DNA of 64,000 bases from UBA935 sp031556725 (GCA_031556725.1 JAVBSL010000001.1:1-64000); one strand, 5' to 3'; positions 42,812 to 51,856 are shown, numbered from the stretch's first letter. Notes: generated by a model from the sequence alone, not told the origin. Translations and numbers: made by a program.

Positions 42812-43611
42812 CCGCCCTGTACAACTATCCGCTTCATGGCGATCGCTTCTAATAGTTTACCCAGTGCAATGAGAGTGAGCAACCAAAACAATTGTAAGCA
42901 AATGGTTTGTGATATAGCTATTCCGCTAATGTCCCCACTGTAAATCCGCAGGGGGACATTTTGCGTGGAAGCAAAGGGCAGCAGGGAAAGAATACGGCGC
43001 AGGTGATCAGGGAAAAAAGGCAGCGGTATGACCGAGCCGCCCAGTAAATCGGCAAGAGAAATATAAACCATCCGGATGCCCATTGGTGAAAGGGTAAAAA
43101 TGCATATTATGTAAACTATATTACACATGGCAACTGCCACTAAAAGCCCCAGTACAGCGGCAAAGAGAAACAATATAAAAGCCTGAAAGGAAGCCGGCGC
43201 TGTAAGTTTATATGGAGCCGGCAAAAGAGCAGCCACAATAAGAATCGGAAAGCAACGCAGGACGGCTCTGGAAAGGCGCAAAGCCAGACTCCGGACAAAC
43301 CACATATCATAGATACGGATAGGGCGGCAAAGTTCATAAGAAATATTGCCATTCATAATGGAATCAAAGACCTCATTTTCCAGCATCCAGCCCATAAAAA
43401 GGGCCAAAAAGGCCTGCTGCAGCCAGATGTAAGAAGCAGTGGCTTCAAAAGTCATCGGAAAAGCTCCCGGATCAGAGCGGTAAAAGGCTCGAAAAACCAG
43501 TATTTCCATTGAGCCCCAGACAAATTGGGTGGCAATGCCAGCCAGAGCGGCAGCACGGTACTGGAGTCCCATGGTAAAGCGCAGATTAAAAAAAGAAAAA
43601 TATTTTTTCAT
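42808..43611 (-). CDS. ABC-2 family transporter permease
   Basis: This 267-residue permease has six hydrophobic segments. The N-terminus (FFNLRFTMGLQYRAAALAGIATQFVWG) and ELCRPIRIYDMW loop are typical of the ABC-2 permeases of PF06182 (antibiotic/peptide export type). It forms a heterodimer with the upstream paralogous permease (15 bases away) and is driven by the ATPase encoded first in this leftward operon. GGAGTGTCCCTTC precedes the ATG on the minus strand. Cargo unknown. Confidence 0.88.
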   Translation of the reverse strand: MKKYFSFFNLRFTMGLQYRAAALAGIATQFVWGSMEILVFRAFYRSDPGAFPMTFEATASYIWLQQAFLALFMGWMLENEVFDSIMNGNISYELCRPIRIYDMWFVRSLALRLSRAVLRCFPILIVAALLPAPYKLTAPASFQAFILFLFAAVLGLLVAVAMCNIVYIICIFTLSPMGIRMVYISLADLLGGSVIPLPFFPDHLRRILSLLPFASTQNVPLRIYSGDISGIAISQTICLQLFWLLTLIALGKLLEAIAMKRIVVQGG

Positions 43612-43626
43612 GAAGGGACACTCCTT

Positions 43627-44406
43627 TCAAGAGCCGCTGGATTTATAGTGCCGTACCCCAAAACGCCATAACCCCCAGGCCGGAATCAGAAAGAGGAAGG
43701 CGAACAAGGGTGAAAAGGCATAGTACCGTGGACCTCTTCCTAATAAATAAAGGAAAGGATAATACTGCACCAAAGCATAGGGAACAACAAAGGTACTAAA
43801 TTGCAGCAACCGTCTGCCATATACACCGATTGGATATTTGCCGTATTCCCTGGCGCCATCGGTGAGGATATTCATAAATTCCAGTCCTTCGATGGTGAAG
43901 AAGCAGATTGCGGCATAAATCAGGAAAATACCGCTAAACAGGGCGGTACCGCCCAAAAGCATCAAAATAACCACCACCACTTTATCCCAGGTCCAGGCCA
44001 GGTTACTTTGACAGATGCCGTAAACGAACATTACCGCCGCCTGAAGCATCCGCCCGATGCGGTTGAACTCTATTTTATTACACAGTACCAGCAAGATTTC
44101 ATTGCGGGGGCGGACTAAAATCCGGTCAAATTCGCCATGACTTACGATGCCGGAAAAAGTATCAAAACCTCTGGCCAGGCTTTCGGCAAGAGAATATTCC
44201 ATTAGCATAATGCTAAAACAAAGCAGTACTTCAGAATAGGAAAACCCTTCGACTGTAGAAAAACGCTGAAACATAAAGTAAATGCCCGCAAAAACCGTAA
44301 AGGATACCAGAAACTGACCAATACAGTTCAAAAGGAAGGATGCCTTATATTCCATGTCGCATTTAAAATGGTGAACGAAGAATTTGGCAAATAGTTTCAT
44401 TGGCAC
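43627..44406 (-). CDS. ABC-2 family transporter permease
   Basis: This 259-residue permease is paralogous to its neighbour, with six hydrophobic segments. CDMEYKASFLLNCIGQFL near the start and the GEFDRILVRPRNEILLVL loop are characteristic of the family; the RP-containing loop corresponds to the RPI loop of the second permease. It lies between the ATPase (six bases upstream) and the second permease, giving a complete three-gene exporter. AGGAGGCGTGCC precedes the ATG. Confidence 0.88.
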   Translation of the reverse strand: MPMKLFAKFFVHHFKCDMEYKASFLLNCIGQFLVSFTVFAGIYFMFQRFSTVEGFSYSEVLLCFSIMLMEYSLAESLARGFDTFSGIVSHGEFDRILVRPRNEILLVLCNKIEFNRIGRMLQAAVMFVYGICQSNLAWTWDKVVVVILMLLGGTALFSGIFLIYAAICFFTIEGLEFMNILTDGAREYGKYPIGVYGRRLLQFSTFVVPYALVQYYPFLYLLGRGPRYYAFSPLFAFLFLIPAWGLWRFGVRHYKSSGS

Positions 44407-44412
44407 GCCTCC

Positions 44413-45201
44413 TTATATTTGATAATCTTTGTACAGCCGGGCCAGGGAAACGTCCAGATTTTCACCGGATACTTTGATGTCCTCAATGGTGCCATCCAAT
44501 AAAATTTTTCCTTTACCGATTAAAATGACTCGATTGGTCAAGGCCTCGATATCCTGCATATCATGGGTAGTCAGGATAACCGTTGTCTGATGCTGCTCAT
44601 TGATTTTCAAAATGAAATCCCGGACTGCCAGCTTGGATACGGCATCCAGTCCAATGGTAGGTTCATCCAGAAATAAGATTTTCGGGCTGTGTAAAAGCGA
44701 GGCGGCAATTTCGCAGCGCATCCGCTGTCCTAAAGAAAGTTGTCTGGCGGGAGTTCGCAACAACTCCGGTAAATCAAGAAGCACAGTAAGTTCCTCCAGG
44801 TTGTGTTTATAAGTTGCGGCATCGATACGATAGATGTCCTTCAAAAGGGCAAATGAATCCAGCACCGGTACATCCCACCAAAGCTGCGTTCGCTGACCGA
44901 AAACCACGCCGATTTCCGCTACATGAGGAATCCGTTCCTTCCAGGGAACACGGCCATTAACCAGGCAGGTGCCGTTGTCGGGAGTCAGTATGCCGCTGAG
45001 GATTTTAATGGTTGAACTTTTACCGGCACCGTTGGGGCCGATATACCCAACCATTTCGCCGTCACCGATGGTAAAGGAAATGTCGTCCAAAGCATTTACG
45101 TATTCATATTCTTTGTGAAACAGGGATTTGCATGCCGACAGAAATCCGGCATCCCGCTTATGGATTTGATATGTTTTGCAAACATGTTTCATTGTGATCA
45201 T
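44413..45201 (-). CDS. ABC transporter ATP-binding protein
   Basis: This 262-residue ABC ATPase has Walker A GPNGAGKSS near residues 54-62, a Q-loop in VVFGQRTQLWWD, signature LSLGQRMR near 155, Walker B ILFLDEPTIGLD and switch His in TTHDM. The QRTQLWWDVP segment is common in ATPases paired with PF06182 permeases and with polysaccharide or antibiotic exporters. It is the first gene of the leftward exporter operon and probably energises export of an unknown hydrophobic compound. AGGAGGAAGCAGCATG precedes the start. Confidence 0.93.
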   Translation of the reverse strand: MITMKHVCKTYQIHKRDAGFLSACKSLFHKEYEYVNALDDISFTIGDGEMVGYIGPNGAGKSSTIKILSGILTPDNGTCLVNGRVPWKERIPHVAEIGVVFGQRTQLWWDVPVLDSFALLKDIYRIDAATYKHNLEELTVLLDLPELLRTPARQLSLGQRMRCEIAASLLHSPKILFLDEPTIGLDAVSKLAVRDFILKINEQHQTTVILTTHDMQDIEALTNRVILIGKGKILLDGTIEDIKVSGENLDVSLARLYKDYQI

Positions 45202-45304
45202 GCTGCTTCCTCCTGGTAGTTATAGTGAGCTATCTTGCCAAGTTACAATATTAACGAAAGGAATCTTAGAATAGCATAGTTGCGGATGCTCGTCAAGGAT
45301 AAAA

Positions 45305-45333
45305 TTTACATTCTTTTGCGCATATGGTAAACT
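45305..45333 (+). promoter_or_regulatory. Candidate sigma-A promoter upstream of the HAD/CPBP/sigma gene group
   Basis: TTTACA at 45305-45310, 17-base spacer, TAAACT at 45328-45333, 42 bases before the ATG at 45376. A leftward promoter for the exporter must also lie in this 174-base gap, but I cannot place it with confidence. Confidence 0.5.
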
Positions 45334-45375
45334 ACAAAGAAAGCCCCAAATTCCAGACGCAGATAGGAGAAGAAA

Positions 45376-46038
45376 ATGTTTGCTTACTTATTATTTGATC
45401 TAGATGGTACCTTAACCGATCCCGCCGAAGGCATTACCAAGTCCGTGCAGTATGCACTTCAGGCCAGGGGGATAGAAGAGCCGGATTTGAAAAAACTGGA
45501 AAGGTTTATTGGTCCGCCGCTTCGGGACAGCTTTGTGGAATTTTATGGAATGACACCCGAAGAAGCCGAAGAAAGTGTGGCCAAATACAGGGAGCGTTAT
45601 ATGCCGGTGGGTGTGTTTGAGAATGAAATCTATCCCGGTATAGCCGAATTGTTAAAATGCTGTAAGGCAGCTGGGAAAAAGCTGGCCGTAGCTTCCAGCA
45701 AACCTCAAACTCTCGTAGACGAAGTGCTGCGTCATTTTAATATTACGCAGTATTTTGATATTGTTATGGGATGTGAATTGGATGGTACCAGAGGTAAAAA
45801 AGAAGAAGTAGTGGAAGAGGTCCTTCGCCTTTTTGAACTGATAGACTGTGATAGGGAAAAGCTAAAGAAAGAAGCAGTAATGATCGGTGATCGGAAATTT
45901 GATATAACAGGCGGCCGGTTCTTTGGACTTTCCACCATCGGAGTCCGGTTTGGCTATGCCGAAGAAGGAGAACTGGAAGCTGCCGGTGCGGATTATGTAG
46001 TGGATTCAGTTGCTGAATTGGAGGAACTATTGATATGA
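45376..46038 (+). CDS. HAD family hydrolase (phosphoglycolate phosphatase-like)
   Basis: This 220-residue HAD subfamily IA protein has nucleophile motif FDLDGTLTD (Asp8, Asp10), motif II VASSKPQ, motif III Lys and motif IV IGDRKFDITGG. GPPLRDSF in the cap is typical of the Gph/5'-nucleotidase-like group. It dephosphorylates a small metabolite in the cytoplasm. Its stop overlaps the CPBP protease gene by four bases (ATGA). AGGAGAAGAAA precedes the ATG. Confidence 0.93.
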   Translation: MFAYLLFDLDGTLTDPAEGITKSVQYALQARGIEEPDLKKLERFIGPPLRDSFVEFYGMTPEEAEESVAKYRERYMPVGVFENEIYPGIAELLKCCKAAGKKLAVASSKPQTLVDEVLRHFNITQYFDIVMGCELDGTRGKKEEVVEEVLRLFELIDCDREKLKKEAVMIGDRKFDITGGRFFGLSTIGVRFGYAEEGELEAAGADYVVDSVAELEELLI

Positions 46039-46859
46039 AAGAAAAAGGTTCTTTTCGGAAGACCGCAGAGATTTTGCTGCCCTTTTTGATTTACTATGTT
46101 GTATGGGATGTGGCACGTTTTGTTTTGATGTATATCTTAAATCTCATTTTGCAATATGGCGGAGAGCCTTATCAACTTTTTTATATCAAGTATGCCCAGA
46201 CAATTCAGGGAGTTTTTTCAGGTATGGCCATGCTCATCAGTCTTCTGGCAATAAGCGGAATGGCCAAAAAAGAAATTAAGATTATTGGTAGTGAGAAAGT
46301 AACCGATACAGCCGGAGCGGTAACAGGGTATATGTTTTTAGGTGCACTTGCATTTACTTCTGCAGCAGGAATTAATATCGTATTTGCGCTAACCGGATTT
46401 ACCGGAAGTTCGGAGGTTTATTCCCAGGTGTTCAATAACCAATATGGTGTTTCCTTTTGGGTGGGTATAGTAAGTTTTGGAATCATCTCCCCCCTGGCTG
46501 AGGAAGTGCTGTTTCGGGGGATTATCTATAACCGTATGAAAAAGTATTTTCCGCTGCCCATAGCGATGATAGTATCATCGCTTTTATTTGGATTTTATCA
46601 CGACAATGTGGTGCAGGGTGTATACGGAACAATTATGGGTTTGTTAATTGTGTATATGTATGAAAAATATGACACGTTTGTCGCACCCGTTTTATTTCAT
46701 GCAGTAGCAAATATCAGTGTCTATACCATGACCTATAAAGAGGGAACCTTTGAGGCAGTAACCAGACCGCTGACCGGTATTGTTTTTATAGCAGCAGCGG
46801 CAGGTGTTTTTATTTACATACAGTTTTATTTAAAAAAAGACCATAAAAAAATGATGTAA
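46035..46859 (+). CDS. CPBP family intramembrane metalloprotease
   Basis: This 274-residue polytopic protein has about eight hydrophobic segments. The Abi/CPBP (PF02517) motifs are clear: EEVLFRGIIYNRM (motif 1, EExxxR), FGFYHDNVVQGVYG (motif 2 with His) and LFHAVANIS (motif 3 with His and Asn). These form a glutamate/histidine intramembrane protease like Rce1. It might cleave a membrane protein such as the putative anti-sigma factor two genes downstream, but that link is only suggested by proximity. A 31-base gap separates it from the sigma factor gene. Confidence 0.92.
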   Translation: MKEKGSFRKTAEILLPFLIYYVVWDVARFVLMYILNLILQYGGEPYQLFYIKYAQTIQGVFSGMAMLISLLAISGMAKKEIKIIGSEKVTDTAGAVTGYMFLGALAFTSAAGINIVFALTGFTGSSEVYSQVFNNQYGVSFWVGIVSFGIISPLAEEVLFRGIIYNRMKKYFPLPIAMIVSSLLFGFYHDNVVQGVYGTIMGLLIVYMYEKYDTFVAPVLFHAVANISVYTMTYKEGTFEAVTRPLTGIVFIAAAAGVFIYIQFYLKKDHKKMM

Positions 46860-46890
46860 TAAGCGTAATAATAAGGAGAGGAGAAAAAGA

Positions 46891-47463
46891 GTGACCAATC
46901 AACAGTTTGATGCGGCTGTGGCACGAATGGTTGGCGGAGACAAGTCCGGCTTAAAGGAAATCTATGAAGCCTATATCAGCTATGTCTACCGAATTATCTA
47001 TGAAGTGCTGCGAAGCAGGGAAAATGCCGAAGATGTTACCAGTGAATTTTTTATCAAGCTCTGGGACAAAGCAGAAAGCTACCAGCCCGGCAATGGACAC
47101 AAGGCTTTCCTGGCAGTGATGGCAAGAAATATGGCCATTGATTTTTTGAGGAAATACCGGAAAGAAGAACTGACAGCCATGATGCAGGATATCGGAACCG
47201 AGCCGGAGGAGGAACATCTGACCGGCAGGCAAATATACAGCGGGCAGATCGAACAGCCCACCGAGGCAGAGGTAATCGCTGATCTCTCACTACAGGCGGC
47301 GCTGGATACTTTAAAGGAAGCGGAACGGCAGATTATCAGTATGAAGGTGTTAGGTGATCTGACTTTTAAAGAAATAGCGGAAATTATGGGAATACCCATG
47401 GGAACAGTTACCTGGCGTTATCAAAATGCCATAAAAAAATTAAGGAGGTGCGGATATGAGTAA
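46891..47463 (+). CDS. Sigma-70 family RNA polymerase sigma factor (ECF type)
   Basis: This 190-residue sigma factor has region 2 with YISYVYRIIYEVLRSRENAEDVTSEFFIKLWDKA (helices contacting core and -10) and region 4 with LKEAERQIISMKVLGDLTFKEIAEIMGIPMGTVTWRYQNAIKKL, a helix-turn-helix. No region 3, so ECF class. GTG start with AAGGAGAGGAG upstream. The next gene overlaps by eight bases and has a single membrane segment, as expected for its anti-sigma factor. Target promoters are unknown. Confidence 0.93.
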   Translation: MTNQQFDAAVARMVGGDKSGLKEIYEAYISYVYRIIYEVLRSRENAEDVTSEFFIKLWDKAESYQPGNGHKAFLAVMARNMAIDFLRKYRKEELTAMMQDIGTEPEEEHLTGRQIYSGQIEQPTEAEVIADLSLQAALDTLKEAERQIISMKVLGDLTFKEIAEIMGIPMGTVTWRYQNAIKKLRRCGYE

Positions 47464-48199
47464 GGTCTTTGAAGACGAATACAAACAATTGGCTCAGGAT
47501 GACTTTCCCGATCTGTGGGATCGAATCGAAGCCGGATTAAGTGAAAAAACCGTGGAATCAGCTCCCGCGCCTAAAATAAAAACAGTATCTTTTAGAAAAT
47601 ATGCCGGCTTGATAGCAGCTTGCCTATGTGCGGCAGTGGTGATTCCGGCAGCAGTAAATATCGGAAAGAGTAATAAGAGCATGGAGGACACCGCCTATAA
47701 TTCGGCAACTACGGAAGCAGCCGGCGATATGGCGGCTCCGGCCAGCGAGGAAGCAGCTCCGGTCAGTGAAGAAGCGGCTGCAGACATGGGTGAGATGGCG
47801 GATATGGAAGAGGCACTTACAATAGAGGCAGAGAAGGCGGTTGAAGAAGCCGTTGCGGAAGAATCGCAGGCGGCGGATGATGCCTTGAAAACAGACAAAA
47901 CAGAACTTGCAGTAAATAAGCAATCGGGTGCAGAAAGTAAAAAAACTTTGACTGATGGTACCGTTATTAAAGATGTTGCCCTGGAAATCACAGCAGTGAA
48001 GGAAGAAAATGGTGAGACAGTATACAGTGCGATTGTACAGGAGGATATCAGCGGTCAGCTGATGCAGGGTGAAGATATTACATTTACCAAGGGATTGTAT
48101 GTGGAAGAAGAACTGACAACAGGGCAGACCTATCAGGTGAATTTACATTATTATGGGGATGAACCTTACCTCTTCGAAGTCAGTAAAATAGTAAGATAA
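47456..48199 (+). CDS. Putative membrane-anchored anti-sigma factor
   Basis: This 247-residue protein has an N-terminal cytoplasmic part of about 45 residues (DFPDLWDRIEAGLS), one membrane segment near 50-70 (YAGLIAACLCAAVVIPAAV), a long Ala/Glu-rich low-complexity linker (about 80-165) and a C-terminal beta domain of about 80 residues. The overlap with the sigma factor gene and the topology support an anti-sigma role, although the N-terminal part lacks a clear zinc-binding HxxxCxxC. The low-complexity linker may span the cell wall. Alternative: a cell-envelope protein regulated with the sigma factor. Confidence 0.65.
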   Translation: MSKVFEDEYKQLAQDDFPDLWDRIEAGLSEKTVESAPAPKIKTVSFRKYAGLIAACLCAAVVIPAAVNIGKSNKSMEDTAYNSATTEAAGDMAAPASEEAAPVSEEAAADMGEMADMEEALTIEAEKAVEEAVAEESQAADDALKTDKTELAVNKQSGAESKKTLTDGTVIKDVALEITAVKEENGETVYSAIVQEDISGQLMQGEDITFTKGLYVEEELTTGQTYQVNLHYYGDEPYLFEVSKIVR

Positions 48200-48290
48200 A
48201 AAAAATTAGAGAAAAGCCATAAAATGTTAATTCATCATACGTATCTATATTATCATAACAAAAGATAAACTTTTTATGGGAGGGAAGATT

Positions 48291-50000
48291 ATGAAGAAGA
48301 AATTAGTAATATGGTTGTTAACGGGAAGCATGGTGATGGGAGTCCTGTCCGGCTGCGGTTCAAAATCTGATATGAGTACCAGTGATACCGCCAGGGAGTG
48401 GTCACTATCGGCACCGGCAGCAGAAGAGGCAATGCCGGCAGCAGATGAGGCACTCATTTATGAAAACAATTATACAGAAGGTGAAACTGCTAAAGCGGAT
48501 ATGTCTAACGGCAGCTATATGGATTCCATTTATGATTATGACACCAGTGTTCAAAAGAAACAGCAGGGAACGGAAGAATACAGTGAAATTTCCGAGACCG
48601 GATTTTCAGCAGTCACAAAAGAGCCTTTGTCAACCTTCGCAGCGGATGTAGATACGGCATCTTACAGTAATCTGCGCCGATTAATCCAAAGCGGGTATGG
48701 AATTGATGAAATACCTGACGGTGCTGTCAGAATAGAAGAGCTACTAAATTATTTTACTTATGATGATTATAATCTGCCGGAAAGAAATGAACCCTTTGGA
48801 GTGACTACAGAGATTTCAACCTGCCCCTGGAATCCGGAAACCGAACTGATGATGATTGGCCTGAAAACCCAGGATATCGATTATGATAAGGCCCCGCCTT
48901 CCAATCTGGTATTCTTATTGGATGTATCCGGTTCCATGAATGACGCGGATAAGCTGCCGCTACTGCAGAAATCTTTTTCCATGCTTACCGAAAATCTGAC
49001 GGAAAAAGACCGGGTCTCTATCGTAACCTATGCCGGCAGTGATAAAGTTGTGCTGGATGGGGTAAAGGGAAGTAAACATAAAGTCATTATTGATGCCCTG
49101 AATGATTTGGAAGCCGGAGGCAGTACATATGGCAGTAAAGGTATTATCACAGCTTACAAGCTGGCGGAAGAAAACTTTATCAAAGGCGGCAATAATCGGG
49201 TGATCCTGGCCACTGACGGTGATCTGAACGTAGGACTTACTTCTGAAAGTGAGTTGGAGGACCTGATTTCCGAGAAAAAAGAAACCGGTGTTTACTTATC
49301 AGTGCTGGGATTTGGAACCGGAAACATTAAGGATAATAAGATGGAAACCCTGGCCGACAAAGGAAACGGCAACTATTCTTATATTGATTCGGAAAGAGAA
49401 GCCAACAAGGTTCTGGTCCAGGAAATGGGAGCCACTTTAGTGACCGTATGTAAAGATGTAAAGTTCCAGGTAGAATTTAATCCGGCTGTGGTGAAAGAAT
49501 ACCGTTTGATCGGTTATGAAAACCGTCGGCTGGCAAAGGAAGACTTTAAGGATGATACCAAAGATGCCGGTGAAATCGGTGCCGGACACAGTGTAACCGC
49601 TTTGTATGAAATCAAACTGCAGGACCCTTTAAGTGTGTACAGAGAGGGCATTGAAGATTTGAAATATGCCAAGTATCATGAGGCGGACAGGGTACAGGGG
49701 GATAACAATGCGCTGTCAATGGAATGGCTGACGATCAGTATCCGCTATAAAAAACCCGCCGAGAATACCAGCAGTTTGTTAAGCTACCCGATAGATGCCG
49801 GCAGTTTAAGCAGTAATCCCGGCAATGACTGGAAGTTTGCGGCAGCAGTTGCGGAATTCGGATTGCTGGTAAGCGACAGCGAAAATAAAGGAGATGCTTC
49901 CCTTAAGCAAGTCCTTTCAATCCTCAAGTCGGTAAGATTAAATGATGAATATAAAGAAGAATTTTATGATTTGGTAAAGCAGATAGAACGAAACAGTTAA
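48291..50000 (+). CDS. VWA-domain lipoprotein (YfbK-like)
   Basis: This 569-residue lipoprotein has the lipobox VLSG-C after the signal peptide, an acidic linker, a PF12450-type N-terminal module (FAADVDTASYSNLRRLI, IPDGAVRIEELLNYF), a von Willebrand A domain with MIDAS motif FLLDVSGSMND near residues 210-220 and a DUF3520-like C-terminus. Such proteins bind partners through a metal-dependent site on the cell surface. I chose ATG 48291 because GGGAGGGAAG lies directly before it; the ATG at 48276 precedes that site. It follows the sigma/anti-sigma pair and may be in the same regulon. Confidence 0.92.
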   Translation: MKKKLVIWLLTGSMVMGVLSGCGSKSDMSTSDTAREWSLSAPAAEEAMPAADEALIYENNYTEGETAKADMSNGSYMDSIYDYDTSVQKKQQGTEEYSEISETGFSAVTKEPLSTFAADVDTASYSNLRRLIQSGYGIDEIPDGAVRIEELLNYFTYDDYNLPERNEPFGVTTEISTCPWNPETELMMIGLKTQDIDYDKAPPSNLVFLLDVSGSMNDADKLPLLQKSFSMLTENLTEKDRVSIVTYAGSDKVVLDGVKGSKHKVIIDALNDLEAGGSTYGSKGIITAYKLAEENFIKGGNNRVILATDGDLNVGLTSESELEDLISEKKETGVYLSVLGFGTGNIKDNKMETLADKGNGNYSYIDSEREANKVLVQEMGATLVTVCKDVKFQVEFNPAVVKEYRLIGYENRRLAKEDFKDDTKDAGEIGAGHSVTALYEIKLQDPLSVYREGIEDLKYAKYHEADRVQGDNNALSMEWLTISIRYKKPAENTSSLLSYPIDAGSLSSNPGNDWKFAAAVAEFGLLVSDSENKGDASLKQVLSILKSVRLNDEYKEEFYDLVKQIERNS

Positions 50001-50006
50001 AGGTAT

Positions 50007-50183
50007 TTATTCTTGGGAGGTACTCTGGGAACAACAGACGTCTTTATGGACGGAAATGGTTGCCAGGGTATCTCCCAATTGTGTAAATACGGCAGCTAAA
50101 AGTTCGGCTTCTTCTTCTGAACAGGATTTGGCGATCATACAGGCTATTGATGAAATAAAGGTTACAAATTCACAGGAATTCAT
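50007..50183 (-). CDS. Small DUF6774-like protein (58 aa)
   Basis: Read leftward from ATG 50183-50181 to TAA 50009-50007, this encodes 58 residues: CEFVTFISSIACMIAKSC, then SEEEAELLAAVFTQLGDTLATI and a final Cys pair (VCC). The TQLGDTLATI segment and Cys positions match the small DUF6774 proteins I know from Lachnospiraceae. It fills most of the 314-base gap between the VWA lipoprotein and the Ig-like repeat gene. A leftward promoter TTCACA-17-TATACT lies upstream, and GGTGA precedes the ATG. Function unknown; four to five Cys suggest metal or disulfide chemistry. Confidence 0.75.
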   Translation of the reverse strand: MNSCEFVTFISSIACMIAKSCSEEEAELLAAVFTQLGDTLATISVHKDVCCSQSTSQE

Positions 50184-50203
50184 AAAATCACCATGGGCAT
50201 TTT

Positions 50204-50232
50204 TAATAGTATATGTGCAGAAGTGACGAATG
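50204..50232 (-). promoter_or_regulatory. Promoter of the small DUF6774-like gene
   Basis: On the minus strand TTCACA is followed after 17 bases by TATACT, ending about 20 bases before the small gene's ATG. The spacing is ideal and the -35 matches four of six positions. Coordinates are approximate to within a few bases. Confidence 0.5.
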
Positions 50233-50314
50233 TGAAGCGTTCTATATAGACTTTGAAGTTGGGGTATGCTACGATAACCTGACAGACTAAGTAAAAGGTT
50301 AATAGAAGAGGTAA

Positions 50315-51856
50315 ATGCTTATGGATGCAAAAATAATAGATATTACAAGCTGCCCCATTGCCACAACCAATAAGAAGGTGGTAATCGCCGGCAGTATCAA
50401 CAGTACAGCAAGTGGATTACATATGTTTGTAAACGGACAGGAACATAAGATTATGGGTGGTAAATTCCTGATATCGCTGCCGTTGGAAGCCGGAGGCAAT
50501 GATTTTGATATTATGTTAACCGATGGAGCGGAAATGAGCGTTCGGGAAAAACGGACTGTATTCTGTGGAATCCTGCCGCCGGTGCTATCCATGAATGAGC
50601 TTCCCGATGTGACCCCTGCCAATGTGCTGACCTTTGCCGGTACAGTACAAAACCCCAACCAGATTAAGGATGCAGTAATTCTAAAAGTGAACGGCCGTCC
50701 GATTGATGTGGCAGCGGATGGTACATGGAGCCAGGATTTTTTTCTGAAGGAAGGAACGAACGAGTTTGAACTGATTGCCCAGGATGCGGCACTACGCAAA
50801 ACCACTATAAAAAAGGTGATCGAACATCATGCCGATGCCCCGGAGATTTTCTTTGAAGGATTAGGGACCACAACTCCCACTCATAATATTTCCTTTGTGG
50901 GGAAGATGAATTTATTTGTAGATAAGACCATGAATATTCGGATACATGACCGAATCGTACCGGTGACTGATAATACGTTTTCCTATAAAGCCAGCATCAG
51001 AACGGAAACGGCGGAAATTCCCTTTATCATAGAGCTGAATAACCGGCCAATTTTGAGATTTAACCGAAAGATTACTTTTTTAGCCCCGCCGCCGCAGGTT
51101 GAGGTAGAGGATGACGTGAAAAAAGTGTCTCAAATGCAGTATCGGATATCCGGCAGCATCAGTGATGCAAATGATGTAGACCCCACCCTGCTAGTTAATG
51201 AACGGGAGATTCTGCCCAAGAAGGGCCAGTGGAGTGCGTCTGTGACGCTTAAGTACGGTGATAATACGATTTTAATTGAGGGAAGGAATAATGCCGGTAA
51301 GCGAACCGTTACAAAGAAAAAAGTATTTGTGCCGATTCCCGATCCGGTAATCTCCTTGGGAGAATATCCGGAGGTTTCGGATTCAGCCCGGATATTTTTA
51401 AACGGAGAAGTTCAGGATGAGTTAAATGGAACAATTACCTTAACCATTAATAAAAAAGGTGCAGCCTTAAATACTTCCGGAAAATTTAACGAACCGATTG
51501 CTTTGCAGGAAGGGAAAAATGAGATTGTCATTGCCGCTGTTACGCAAGATAATCGGCGTACTGAGAAGGTTATTCAGGTGGAATACTCCCTGCTTTACCG
51601 CTTGATTAATATTGCCAATTATCTGCCCCGCACCGGTTCACCGCTTTTTACCTTAAAGGGAACTGTGGAAGAGGATCTTTCCGATGAAAAAGTAACCGCT
51701 CTATTTGTAAACGGTGCCCAAATTCCGATTATCAATAGTAAGTGGGAGTCTACCGTGAATCTTAAGCCCGGCGAGAACTATATCCAGATACAGGTGAATA
51801 CCTCGAGCGGCCAGAAAGTAGATATCCAAAAAAGTGTCTGGTACGATAAAAATTAG
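50315..51856 (+). CDS. Leaderless protein of Ig-like beta-sandwich repeats
   Basis: This 513-residue protein is built of about six tandem repeats of 75-90 residues, each with the pattern F.G.I.......LLVN.R.I....G.WS..V.L..G.N.I.I.A.......T..K. Examples are VNGRPIDVAADGTWSQDFFLKEGTNEFELIAQD (about 128-160, shortened here to its ends VNGRPIDV and EFELIAQD) and VNEREILPKKGQWS. They resemble Glucodextranase_B/Big-type surface modules, yet there is no signal peptide, lipobox, membrane segment or LPXTG. Start may be ATG 50315 or 50321; AGAGGT lies just upstream. Function unknown; a secretion route or cytoplasmic role is open. Confidence 0.75.
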   Translation: MLMDAKIIDITSCPIATTNKKVVIAGSINSTASGLHMFVNGQEHKIMGGKFLISLPLEAGGNDFDIMLTDGAEMSVREKRTVFCGILPPVLSMNELPDVTPANVLTFAGTVQNPNQIKDAVILKVNGRPIDVAADGTWSQDFFLKEGTNEFELIAQDAALRKTTIKKVIEHHADAPEIFFEGLGTTTPTHNISFVGKMNLFVDKTMNIRIHDRIVPVTDNTFSYKASIRTETAEIPFIIELNNRPILRFNRKITFLAPPPQVEVEDDVKKVSQMQYRISGSISDANDVDPTLLVNEREILPKKGQWSASVTLKYGDNTILIEGRNNAGKRTVTKKKVFVPIPDPVISLGEYPEVSDSARIFLNGEVQDELNGTITLTINKKGAALNTSGKFNEPIALQEGKNEIVIAAVTQDNRRTEKVIQVEYSLLYRLINIANYLPRTGSPLFTLKGTVEEDLSDEKVTALFVNGAQIPIINSKWESTVNLKPGENYIQIQVNTSSGQKVDIQKSVWYDKN

